A DNA stretch of 64,000 bases from Corynebacterium glaucum (lineage in GTDB: Bacteria; Actinomycetota; Actinomycetes; Mycobacteriales; Mycobacteriaceae). The notes below the pieces were generated by a model. The model ran no database searches. It saw nothing but the letters and a program-made list of their open reading frames with translations, and was not told where the DNA came from. Shown here one piece after another: positions 56,860-64,000 of the stretch. Every line of letters begins with the position of its first letter. The stretch's first letter is position 1. A program made the translations under genes and the position numbers. Where the stretch lies: contig NZ_CP019688.1 of assembly GCF_002287505.1 (NCBI RefSeq), positions 1,910,674 through 1,974,673 on the forward strand, given 5' to 3'.

Positions 56860-57297
56860 GTGGATTTACTACTGCTGTCTCTTTTGCTTGTGACCGGTTT
56901 CGTAGGCTGCGCGGAATTTGGATCGGTTGCCCTCGTCCACCCTGTGATTCGGCGCCTCCCCGTCGAATCCCAGGTGGTGATTGAGAAAGGCTTGCTGCGA
57001 ACCTTTGGGCTCGTGATGCCGCTAGGAATGACTGCCGCGGCGGTTCTTGCTGGCTTCGGTGCGTCCCGCTACGGCACCGTCTGGCTTGGAATCGCGGCCG
57101 GGGTGCTCACCATCGCGTTGTTAGTGACGGTCTTCGGCAACGTCCCGTTGAACTTCTGGACGGGCCGCATCCCGAACGGCGAGGTACCAGCCGACTTTCG
57201 CACCAAACGCCGACGGTGGGACGTATATCAAGCCGTACGCGGCTCGCTGCAGTTGCTCGGCTTCGTCCTGGTTTGCATCAGCACCGCCGCATCCTAA
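56860..57297 (+). CDS. DUF1772-type membrane protein
   Basis: 145 aa with about four hydrophobic segments: MDLLLLSLLLVTGFVGCAEFGS, LVMPLGMTAAAVLAGFG, TVWLGIAAGVLTIALLVTVFG, and a final one. The NVPLNFWTGRIPNGEVPADFRTKRRRWDVYQAVR block between the last two is characteristic of DUF1772 proteins, which include anthrone-oxygenase-like members. GTG start with GGAG upstream. It diverges from tetR and is probably controlled by it. Enzymatic role unknown. Confidence 0.85.
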   Translation: MDLLLLSLLLVTGFVGCAEFGSVALVHPVIRRLPVESQVVIEKGLLRTFGLVMPLGMTAAAVLAGFGASRYGTVWLGIAAGVLTIALLVTVFGNVPLNFWTGRIPNGEVPADFRTKRRRWDVYQAVRGSLQLLGFVLVCISTAAS

Positions 57298-57341
57298 GCC
57301 CGTAGATAGCCCCTCCCCGCCTTGACCACTTGGAGCCATTC

Positions 57342-57776
57342 ATGTTGACACTCACCCGCCCCTCCCGCACCGCCGCCGGTTCTCTGCTACTTGCCATGCT
57401 CGGTATCGAGCTCGGCGGCAACTACATCCTCGACCTCGTCCAAGACAAAGCTCCTGCCACGGAGTTCCAACAGACTTTTGCTCGAGCCGGGCACGGCCAC
57501 GCGGGAGCGTTGGCGACGCTGGGGCTAGCCACCATCGTGCTCACGGATGCTGCAGGTCTCTCCGGCATCCGGGGACACATTGCGCGCTGGGCGGTACCCG
57601 TCTCTGCGGTGATCATGCCAGCAGGATTCTTCTTCTCCTCGGCCGGGCAAGGTGCCACCAAACCGAACGCGTTCTACCCACTGATCTACGTGGGGGCAGG
57701 CACACTTGCCACCGGGCTCGTGGTCCTCGGTGGCAGCTTGTTGTCGGAAAGCATCCGGGGCACGGGCTCGGTTTAG
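57342..57776 (+). CDS. Small membrane protein, 144 aa
   Basis: Four hydrophobic segments: RTAAGSLLLAMLGIELGG, HAGALATLGLATIVLTDAAGL, WAVPVSAVIMPAGFFFS, and PLIYVGAGTLATGLVVLGGSLL. Similar in size and layout to bacterial membrane proteins of unknown function. It begins 44 bp after the DUF1772 stop, in the same orientation, so it is probably in the TetR-controlled operon. The stop overlaps holA by 4 bp (convergent). ATG 57342 chosen, with GGAG upstream. Confidence 0.75.
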   Translation: MLTLTRPSRTAAGSLLLAMLGIELGGNYILDLVQDKAPATEFQQTFARAGHGHAGALATLGLATIVLTDAAGLSGIRGHIARWAVPVSAVIMPAGFFFSSAGQGATKPNAFYPLIYVGAGTLATGLVVLGGSLLSESIRGTGSV

Positions 57777-58711
57777 GACGCCAGCTCCGCGATCTGGCGT
57801 ACTGCGTTCTCCACGGCGAACTCGATGTCGCCGCCTTGGCCTTTGACCTCTGCGTCAAGGTCGGCGACGATGATCACCGCCTCCGTGATGCTGGCGGGCG
57901 ACCATTGGCGCGCAACCTGCATGGTCTTCTTTGCCACATACGGGTGCATGCCCACCTGTTTCGCTAACTGGTCCGGGTTGCCGCGCACCCCGTGCAGCTT
58001 GGCCACGTCGCTCACCTTGCGTGCGAGCGCTGCCGCGATCGCCACCGGCGAAGTGCCCAGCTGCAGTGCTCGACGCGTCGACGCAAGCGCCCGGTCCGCG
58101 CGCCCCAGTATGGCCTGGTCCGCGATGTCGAAACCTGCGACTTCTGCGACTCCTGTGTAGTAGTCCCGCACCGCAGCAACGGTGATCTCGCCTTCCGTGT
58201 CCGCCACGAGCTGGCTCACAGCGGAGGCGAGTTCACGCAGTTCGGAACCCACGGACTCGAGCACCGCGGCGACCACGTCCGGCGTCGGTCGCGCTGCGTG
58301 GCGCTGGAATTCCTTGGCCACCCAGGCATGGCGGTCGCGTTCTTTCAGAGCATTGACCTGGTGCGTTTGAGCGATCTTTTGAAACTTTGGCACCATTTGC
58401 TTCTGTCGCCCCCCACCGGTGTGCTGGATGATCAGCGTCATTCCCGGAGCCGGGTCAACGCATGCCTGGAGCAGTGTTGCGGTGGGTTCCTTGCCTGCTA
58501 GCTCAGTGTTCTTGAGCACGAGGATGCGATCTTCGGCGAACAACGAGGGGCTGGTCGCCTGAGCGATCTCACCTTCCGTCACCTCGGAGGCACGAAGCGT
58601 AGCTACCTCCGCGTTCGGCCCGACATCGGCGATGATCTCTTTGGTGGCGCGCTCGGCGAGGAACTCGTCGTCGCCCAGCACAAGGTGGACGGGGTTGTGC
58701 ATGCGCTTCAT
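57773..58711 (-). CDS. holA: DNA polymerase III subunit delta
   Basis: 312 aa clamp-loader subunit that opens the sliding clamp. HNPVHLVLGDDEFLAERATKEII starts the AAA+-like domain 1; LIIQHTGGGRQKQMVPKF is in the mid-region. The C-terminal helical domain contains LASTRRALQLGTSPVAIAAALARKVSDV. It lies 1 bp after the comEC stop, on the same strand, as in mycobacteria (comEA-comEC-holA). Confidence 0.95.
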   Translation of the reverse strand: MKRMHNPVHLVLGDDEFLAERATKEIIADVGPNAEVATLRASEVTEGEIAQATSPSLFAEDRILVLKNTELAGKEPTATLLQACVDPAPGMTLIIQHTGGGRQKQMVPKFQKIAQTHQVNALKERDRHAWVAKEFQRHAARPTPDVVAAVLESVGSELRELASAVSQLVADTEGEITVAAVRDYYTGVAEVAGFDIADQAILGRADRALASTRRALQLGTSPVAIAAALARKVSDVAKLHGVRGNPDQLAKQVGMHPYVAKKTMQVARQWSPASITEAVIIVADLDAEVKGQGGDIEFAVENAVRQIAELAS

Positions 58712-58712
58712 T

Positions 58713-60329
58713 CTATGGCTCCCGCGTGCCGTCAGCGCGCAGGGTCACTGGCCCATCGCGGTTTGGATAGATCACCGGAACGCCCTGCGGCGTCATCGCG
58801 GGTCGCTTCGTGGGCGGCCCGGATTCGAGGACCACTACGAGCTGAGTACCGGGGGGCACCGGCTCGATACCTGTCTTCGACGCGACCACGTGCGCACGTA
58901 GCGTCGATTGATCGACGACGGGCGCCTGCGGCGCGAGAGACGGCACCACCATTATGACGGCGGTCAGAGCAAGTGTGAGCCTGGTTCGCTTTGCGACGAT
59001 CCCCGCAACCACCCACCCATACAGCACCAGCGCGGTCAACGGTGCCGCCGGCATTGTAGCGACCGGCAATCCTGCACCGACCTTGGCCACCGTATGTACC
59101 CACCACGCCATGGGTTCGATGCACCACAACAATGGCACCTCAAGCCCGCCCGGTAGCAGGCTAAGTACGACTGCGACGAGCCCCAGGATGGTAATCGGTG
59201 CGACCACCGGGGCGACGAGGACGTTGGCCGCGACCGAGACAAGCGAGACACGTCCGGCCATGAGCGCGACAATGGGCATGGTGACCACGTCCGCGGCGAT
59301 CGCTACCGCCAGTGCACGCACCAGGATGTCCGGCCAGCCGGTAACCGCGAGCGCGGTGTACAGCAACGGACTCAAAGCAACGATCCCGGCGGTTGCGGCG
59401 ACAGACAGTGCGAACCCGTAATGCACTGCGAGATCGGTGTCCACGAGCACCAGCCCTATGACGGACAAGCACAACGCGTGAAGTGGCTCCGCGCGGGTGG
59501 ATGCCACCACAGCCACCAGCCCCACCAGTCCTGTCACAGAAGCGCGCAGCACGCTGGGTTCGGGACCAACTAACGCGGCGAAACTCAGCAGCGCCACCGC
59601 CGCGCTTGCCAGCCGGAGGTAAAGGTTCAATCTCAGCGCCGTAGCAAGAAGGACAGCCGCCGTGGTGACGATCGCTACGTTCGAGCCCGATACAGCCGAG
59701 AGGTGGCTCAGACCAGTCTCGATGTAGGCCTGTTCCTCAGCCGCAGTCTGGGCGGTTGTGTCGCCAAGCACCATGCCAGGGATCAGCCCACGGGTGCTGG
59801 GTCCGACAGTGGCTTCGACAGATGCTCCGAAAATTGCCCGCACCCGCAGCGCAAGTGCAGCTAAACCGGTCGGTGGCGCTTCCAGCTCGAGGGTTCCGCT
59901 GAGCACATAGGGGTTCACGCCGACCCGGCCGGATTCTTGCAGCGTGCCGGATGCGGTAACCGTCGTGCCCGCAGCGATCCCATCAGGAACTGAGTCGCTG
60001 AATACCGCGAGCGTAGACGGATGTCCAGAAGGAGCAAGACGGGTGAGCCACGATCCGTTCTCCAACTGCTTAGGTTGCCCACTCACTGTCGCTGTGATGG
60101 GTTGGGCGAAATCCCAACCTGCGGCGATATGGGTACGCACCGCAGCAACAATCGCCGACGCGAACCCAAGAGCGGAAATCAGTACAGCTTGCCCCCGCTC
60201 CCCTACGAGGAAGCAACCACCAGCAACTAACGCCGCGCCGACCACCGCAACGCCAAGGCCCTGAGTGAGAACGGCGATTGCGGCGAACCACACCACCAGC
60301 GCGGCGGGGACGAGCCGCAGTTCGCTCAC
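58713..60329 (-). CDS. comEC: ComEC/Rec2-family DNA-uptake channel protein, short form
   Basis: 538 aa, mostly hydrophobic. The N-terminal OB-like part (about residues 70-150) is followed by the competence domain, with SHLSAVSGSNVAIVTTAAVLLATALRLNLYL being the family hallmark. The ComEC of Bacillus is about 775 aa and ends in a metallo-beta-lactamase-like domain; here the protein stops after the membrane part, with only a short soluble tail. In known systems it moves single-stranded DNA across the membrane. Overlaps comEA by 4 bp. Confidence 0.9.
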   Translation of the reverse strand: MSELRLVPAALVVWFAAIAVLTQGLGVAVVGAALVAGGCFLVGERGQAVLISALGFASAIVAAVRTHIAAGWDFAQPITATVSGQPKQLENGSWLTRLAPSGHPSTLAVFSDSVPDGIAAGTTVTASGTLQESGRVGVNPYVLSGTLELEAPPTGLAALALRVRAIFGASVEATVGPSTRGLIPGMVLGDTTAQTAAEEQAYIETGLSHLSAVSGSNVAIVTTAAVLLATALRLNLYLRLASAAVALLSFAALVGPEPSVLRASVTGLVGLVAVVASTRAEPLHALCLSVIGLVLVDTDLAVHYGFALSVAATAGIVALSPLLYTALAVTGWPDILVRALAVAIAADVVTMPIVALMAGRVSLVSVAANVLVAPVVAPITILGLVAVVLSLLPGGLEVPLLWCIEPMAWWVHTVAKVGAGLPVATMPAAPLTALVLYGWVVAGIVAKRTRLTLALTAVIMVVPSLAPQAPVVDQSTLRAHVVASKTGIEPVPPGTQLVVVLESGPPTKRPAMTPQGVPVIYPNRDGPVTLRADGTREP

Positions 60330-60979
60330 AGCGCGACCTGGTCCTTGAGCGCCTCAAACTTCGCTGGTCCGATTCCTTTAACGTCCATGAGCGCTTCCAA
60401 CGTGGTGAATGGACCATTAGCCTCCCTGTGCGCGACGATCGCAGCGGCAGTGGCATCACCAATGCCCGGTAATGCGGTGAGTTCTGTGGCTGAAGCGGAG
60501 TTGATCGAAATTAATCCAGTTCCACCTGGAGAGCCTGGGGGCGCCGCGACCGGAGCCGCCTCGCCAATGGCGGTCACGTGGATCTGTTGCCCATCGACGA
60601 GTAGCTGCGCGTGATTGAGCGCGATGAGATCGGCGTGCGGGTGGGGCTGCGCGATGTTTAGCGCATCCGCAACGCGAGCGCCTTGGTTAAGTGTGACCAG
60701 CCCGGGGTTGGCCACCTCACCCACGACCGAGACGACGACCTGCTCGGGAGCGTGGGATTCCGTGGCGACATTGTCCCAGGATGCGGCGTTGCCGGTCGCG
60801 TCCGAAGCGTGGGTGAGCGACCACCCCGCCCATCCTCCGACGAAGGCGAGCGCCACCGCCGACGCAGCGAGGGCTTGTTTCGGCTCGACATGGAAACGAG
60901 GCGGGGGGTACTGAACGGGAAGGAGGTCCTCTTCTCCTGTTGGCCGGGTCAGTTCCTTGATGCGGTCGGTGGCGCTCAT
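60326..60979 (-). CDS. comEA: ComEA-type DNA-binding competence protein
   Basis: 217 aa. ATG at 60979 chosen. A short cytoplasmic head (with KELTRPTGEEDLLPVQYPPP), one membrane helix (ALAASAVALAFVGGWAGWSL), an SLBB domain (VVSVVGEVANPGLVTLNQGARVADAL), a spacer, and a C-terminal double helix-hairpin-helix (LISINSASATELTALPGIGDATAAAIVAHR). It binds double-stranded DNA outside the membrane, and hands it to ComEC. No pilus (type IV/ComG) genes are in the window, so competence is unproven. Confidence 0.94.
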   Translation of the reverse strand: MSATDRIKELTRPTGEEDLLPVQYPPPRFHVEPKQALAASAVALAFVGGWAGWSLTHASDATGNAASWDNVATESHAPEQVVVSVVGEVANPGLVTLNQGARVADALNIAQPHPHADLIALNHAQLLVDGQQIHVTAIGEAAPVAAPPGSPGGTGLISINSASATELTALPGIGDATAAAIVAHREANGPFTTLEALMDVKGIGPAKFEALKDQVAL

Positions 60980-61031
60980 GGCGCTCAGCCTACGATAGCA
61001 TCTATCGAAATAAAAGCACCACAATCAAAAC

Positions 61032-61061
61032 TGTGGATGACCCGGATATGGGTTATCCACA
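61032..61061. promoter_or_regulatory. Hairpin formed by two opposed DnaA-box-like sequences upstream of comEA
   Basis: TGTGGATGA (61032-61040) and TTATCCACA (61053-61061), the latter a perfect E. coli-type DnaA box, face each other and can pair, with an inner CCC/GGG pair. It lies in the 92-bp gap between cutinase stop and comEA start, so it could be a terminator for the cutinase gene or a DnaA site. Confidence 0.6.
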
Positions 61062-61071
61062 AGTAAACCAG

Positions 61072-62004
61072 TTAGCGGTAGCGAACCTGGTCAACGAAAC
61101 GGCCGAACTCGTCAGAGACCTGGTTGTCCCACTCCGACGGCCAGAGGTAGTAGCGGCCATGGTTGCCGCCATTGAACTGCGAACCCTGCAGGGTCTGCAC
61201 CGAAAGATCACACACGCCGTCCAATGGTAGGCAGTAGTTCACGCGGTTCGGAGTACCGGCTGCGGTCTTGGTGTTGAACGGCAAGAAGCCGAGCGCGCCG
61301 CCCGCGCCGCCGCCTGCGACACCGACCGTGGTCGGGTCTTCCGGCGCGGTGTTCGGGTTGCCGAAGTAGACCACGCCAGCCAGCTGGCCACGGCGCGACA
61401 GCTCACGCTCGTGCTCCAGGAGAATCATCGCGCCCTGCGAGTAGCCGGTGAGAATGTAGCTAGGGCGGCAGCCGGTTGCAGCTTCGTAATCGTTGACCTG
61501 CTGCATCACGCCGATTCGGCCGAGCCGGACAGAGTCGCTGAACTCATTCGCTGCGCGTCGCGCGGTGCGCAGCGTAGGCACGGTGTATTCAAGCGCCAGC
61601 AGGAGGGCCTGGGCGGCGGTACTGGGGACGGATACGGCCGGCACGTCGTACTCCGGGTAGATCGCCGGGTAGTAGCTCGGCTCGAGGCCGAGCACCTCGA
61701 CATCCTTCATCAACGAGACGCCACCGTGGGTGGCGCGGTAGCGGTTCTCCGCGTGGCGGAAAAACGCGCGCATGGTCTCACCTTCCCAGCCGTTGGATAC
61801 CCAGGGAGCCTCTGTGGAGTAGCTGGTGCGGTGGATCTGACCATTCTGACCCGAGCCACGCGCAGCAATGACAGCGACAGAGGGGCATCGGTGCTGGGCT
61901 TCAGCCTTCGGGGCTGCAAGGGCAGGAACCAAAATGGTGCCAACAAGCACAGCGATTGCGGCGATCAGCACAAGACGAGCACGCAGAGCAAGAGAAGTAC
62001 GCAC
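61072..62004 (-). CDS. Secreted cutinase-family hydrolase
   Basis: 310 aa, signal peptide MRTSLALRARLVLIAAIAVLVGTILVPALA. The nucleophile Ser is in ILTGYSQGAMILLEHE; VAVIAARGSGQNGQ opens the fold with a typical cutinase GSG. It cuts ester bonds of lipids or polyesters outside the cell; mycobacterial relatives act as phospholipases or on mycolate esters. The Asp and His of the triad are expected in the last third. TACACT lies 6 nt before the GTG start, implying a leaderless mRNA. Confidence 0.92.
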   Translation of the reverse strand: MRTSLALRARLVLIAAIAVLVGTILVPALAAPKAEAQHRCPSVAVIAARGSGQNGQIHRTSYSTEAPWVSNGWEGETMRAFFRHAENRYRATHGGVSLMKDVEVLGLEPSYYPAIYPEYDVPAVSVPSTAAQALLLALEYTVPTLRTARRAANEFSDSVRLGRIGVMQQVNDYEAATGCRPSYILTGYSQGAMILLEHERELSRRGQLAGVVYFGNPNTAPEDPTTVGVAGGGAGGALGFLPFNTKTAAGTPNRVNYCLPLDGVCDLSVQTLQGSQFNGGNHGRYYLWPSEWDNQVSDEFGRFVDQVRYR

Positions 62005-62010
62005 GCGAGT

Positions 62011-62016
62011 AGTGTA
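62011..62016 (-). promoter_or_regulatory. Leaderless promoter -10 element for the cutinase gene
   Basis: TACACT on the minus strand, 6 nt before the GTG start at 62004. Confidence 0.5.
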
Positions 62017-62045
62017 CCGGCAACCGGCGAACTCGGCAGCGCGAA

Positions 62046-62840
62046 TTAGGACCCCTCAGCACCAAAGACCACCGAAAGACCGACTGCGCCGAGCCCGGCG
62101 TGCACCGCCAGGACGTCAACCAGCGGCTCTACGAGCACCTGGGATCCACGCGGAAGTACCTCATCGAGTGTGCTGGCGATCTGCTCAGCGGCACCATCAG
62201 AATCCACGTGCTGAACCGCGGCAAACACCGGCTGGTCACCGGCACGCTCCATCACCAATTCTGCGAGCCGTGAGAATGCCTTCGTCTGGGTGCGGGTCTT
62301 CGCTGCAACCTCAAACTTGCCGGCATGCAACCGCAGAATGGGTTTTGTGGCAAGCAGTGTGGCAGACAAAGCGGTGCCCGTCGACAAGCGACCCGACTTG
62401 CGAAGTCCCTCGAGTTGCTGGAGGTAGACCCAGGTTTCGGACCGCTTGATTGTAGAAACGGCCATCGCTTCGCACTCGTCGAGCGATGCCCCCTCACGCG
62501 CAAGTGTCGCGGCAGCCATCGCGGCCGCACCGATCGCCATGCCTGCGGTGTCAGTGTCCACAACCCGCACGGTGTCAGGGAAAACTGCAGATGCAGTGAC
62601 GGCAGCTGACCAGGTGGATGACAGGGTCTTCGCTAGGTGCAATGCCACGACCCCGTCGTCGCCGCCGCGTTCCAGCTGGCGCGCGTATGCGGCAGTGAGT
62701 TCAAGTGCGGTCAGCCCGGAGGTCGATACCTCACTCTCCGGTTCTTCCATGACGTGCATGTCCACGACGGTGATGCCGAGATCGTCGGCGATCTCTCGCG
62801 GCAAGCCGGCGGCCGAATCCACCACTACGCGTACAGTCAT
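62046..62840 (-). CDS. DegV-family fatty-acid-binding protein
   Basis: 264 aa. DegV/EDD fold: MTVRVVVDSAAGLPREIADD, GVVALHLAKTLSSTWSAAV with the fatty-acid-contacting Ser, and RVVDTDTAGMAIGAAAMAAA. It binds fatty acids for their activation (FakB-like role in Firmicutes). The ATG overlaps the gpgP-like stop (TAATG). In mycobacteria a DegV gene lies near this phosphatase too. One CGTCGACAAGC copy lies at 62379-62389. Confidence 0.92.
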   Translation of the reverse strand: MTVRVVVDSAAGLPREIADDLGITVVDMHVMEEPESEVSTSGLTALELTAAYARQLERGGDDGVVALHLAKTLSSTWSAAVTASAVFPDTVRVVDTDTAGMAIGAAAMAAATLAREGASLDECEAMAVSTIKRSETWVYLQQLEGLRKSGRLSTGTALSATLLATKPILRLHAGKFEVAAKTRTQTKAFSRLAELVMERAGDQPVFAAVQHVDSDGAAEQIASTLDEVLPRGSQVLVEPLVDVLAVHAGLGAVGLSVVFGAEGS

Positions 62841-63514
62841 TACACGTTCAACCCCTGATTCCACGCTTCGAGGTACCACTGGACACCTTTCGAGTCGCCC
62901 AACCCAGCCTCCTCAACACTGTGGCCCTCGCGGTAGCGCGGCATCGCCTGCAGGCGCGCCATGTTGGTGTTGGACAAGCTTTTGAGCAGCGGGTACTGGC
63001 CCTCGTCTAACCCGAGCAGGTTGGATGTGAGCGCAGAGATCGTGCCGCCGTGCGCCACGAGCAGCACCGCGGAACCATCCCAGCCGTCGTATGTGGCCAT
63101 GAGCTCATCGACAACGGGTCGTGCCCGGCGCGCAACGTCGAGGCGACTCTCGCCCGCCGGCGGCGCCCAACCGGCGTTGTTGCGCCAGTGCGCACGAATG
63201 CCAGCTGAAGCTTGGTCGACTTCCTCGTGGGTTTTGCCCTGCCAGTCCCCGAGGTGCGTCTCGCGCAGGCGCCGATCTTCAGTCAGCTCAAGCCCCAATA
63301 CCGCGGCGATGATTTCCGCTGTGCGCTTGGCGCGCACCAAGTCTGAGCTGATGATCCTGGACACCCCGAACTCCCGCATGAGCAACGCTGCGGCGCGCGC
63401 CTGCTCCACCCCTCGAGCAGAGAGTTCCGTATCAAGCTGGCCTTGCATCCTGCGGGTGGCGTTGTACTCCGTCTGACCGTGCCGCAGGAGAATGAGGCGT
63501 CGACTCTTTACCAT
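62840..63514 (-). CDS. gpgP: Histidine-phosphatase-family enzyme, probable glucosyl-3-phosphoglycerate phosphatase
   Basis: 224 aa. Catalytic LILLRHGQTEYN with phospho-accepting His, the second active-site region VLLVAHGGTISALTSNLLGL, and the intervening RRLRETHLGDWQGKTHEE. The gene between rsfS and degV in mycobacteria is GpgP, which makes glucosylglycerate for methylglucose lipopolysaccharide; the name here rests on that synteny. Overlaps rsfS by 7 bp. Confidence 0.82.
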   Translation of the reverse strand: MVKSRRLILLRHGQTEYNATRRMQGQLDTELSARGVEQARAAALLMREFGVSRIISSDLVRAKRTAEIIAAVLGLELTEDRRLRETHLGDWQGKTHEEVDQASAGIRAHWRNNAGWAPPAGESRLDVARRARPVVDELMATYDGWDGSAVLLVAHGGTISALTSNLLGLDEGQYPLLKSLSNTNMARLQAMPRYREGHSVEEAGLGDSKGVQWYLEAWNQGLNV

Positions 63515-63978
63515 TCGTCGGCGTCGGGGCCTTCGCCCGCAAGCGGTAGGTCTTCGATGCGTTCTGCCTCGCGCGTCTGCTCCGCGTCATCAGAGAACGT
63601 GCCCGGGCGCTGGTACTCCGGCACACCCTCAACGGCAATCACCGGGCAGTCCGCGTACAGGCGATCCAGCCCGTAGAAGTCGCGCTCAGCGTCGCGCTGC
63701 ACGTGGACCACAAAGTTGCCGTAATCCAGTAGCACCCAGCGGTTCTCCCGGTTGCCTTCACGGCGCTTCGGCTCCGCGCCCGCGTCGGTAAGCTCCGCCT
63801 CGACTTCCTCGACGATGGAGGCGACCTGGCGCTCGTTGTCGGCGGAGGCGATGACAAAGATGTCAGTGATCGCCATGACGTTAGAAACGTCAATCACCGC
63901 GATGTTGGTTGCTAGCTTCTCGTCGGCGGCCTTCGCTGCGATGGTTGCCTGGTCGATGGAGATCTGCGAAGCAGTCAA
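63508..63978 (-). CDS. rsfS: Ribosome silencing factor RsfS
   Basis: 156 aa. Binds L14 of the 50S subunit and blocks subunit joining in starvation. Family core: ATNIAVIDVSNVMAITDIFVIASADNERQ, EGNRENRWVLLDYGNFVVHV and YGLDRLYADC. An Asp/Glu-rich ~35-residue tail follows the core. AAAGGACG lies upstream of the ATG. In actinobacteria nadD normally precedes it; that would be beyond the right edge. Confidence 0.95.
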   Translation of the reverse strand: MTASQISIDQATIAAKAADEKLATNIAVIDVSNVMAITDIFVIASADNERQVASIVEEVEAELTDAGAEPKRREGNRENRWVLLDYGNFVVHVQRDAERDFYGLDRLYADCPVIAVEGVPEYQRPGTFSDDAEQTREAERIEDLPLAGEGPDADEW

Positions 63979-64000
63979 GAATTACGTCCTTTGGTGTCGC

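Overview
The window is chromosomal DNA of a high-GC actinobacterium, very probably a Corynebacterium. The gene order glyS / ArsR-type znr / Fur-type zur / uppS / recO / era, the block ybeY-phoH-rsmE-dnaJ-hrcA-hemW, the neighbourhood malQ / dcp / idi / treS / aecD / brnQ, and lepA / rpsT / holA / comEC / comEA / degV / gpgP-like / rsfS are what I know from Corynebacterium and, in part, Mycobacterium. GTG and TTG starts, stop-start overlaps of a few bases and apparently leaderless promoters also fit. I see no tRNA, rRNA, CRISPR array, insertion sequence or prophage. No gene-free stretch exceeds about 265 bp.

Layout: 1-2.5 kb, end of a TPM-type envelope protein and two small unknown proteins. 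2.5-7.6 kb, glyS, zinc regulators znr-zur, and the era-recO-uppS operon. 7.6-10.7 kb, an accessory-looking segment: a large inverted repeat, then two divergent pyridoxal kinase paralogues with an Abi-family phage-defence-type gene between them. 10.7-17.8 kb, a leftward RNA, ribosome and heat-shock block. 17.9-28.4 kb, FadD, MalQ, an anchored serine protease with two tiny membrane proteins, Dcp, an esterase, idi and a lipoprotein. 28.4-33.6 kb, an ABC exporter and three genes I cannot assign. 33.7-40 kb, aecD, treS, a maltokinase-like gene, brnQ and a flavin monooxygenase-like gene. 40-45.4 kb, a GntR regulator followed by a complete peptide/nickel-type ABC importer. 45.4-52.8 kb, three tandem CPBP membrane proteases, a PAP2 phosphatase, an S33 hydrolase and a 654-residue unknown protein. 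52.8-64 kb, lepA, a MazF/PemK-like gene, rpsT, an ankyrin protein, a TetR-controlled membrane pair, holA-comEC-comEA, a cutinase-like protein, degV, a histidine phosphatase and rsfS.

The strongest signal outside genes is a DNA-level repeat: the 11-mer CGTCGAYAAGC occurs at least 24 times by eye. It lies on both strands, in several reading frames and once between genes, and is often followed by a GCT(C/T) arm that could pair with its AAGC. Composition predicts about 0.1 copies. It is missing from the segments that look most accessory. It resembles DNA uptake sequences or other genome-wide protein-recognition signals in density, and I know of no description of it. Other items worth a look are a two-site TetR operator around a shared -10 element, a 109-bp inverted repeat upstream of era, the Abi gene with its own near-consensus promoter and leader hairpin, and a pair of unknown overlapping genes, one with a SUKH-like domain.
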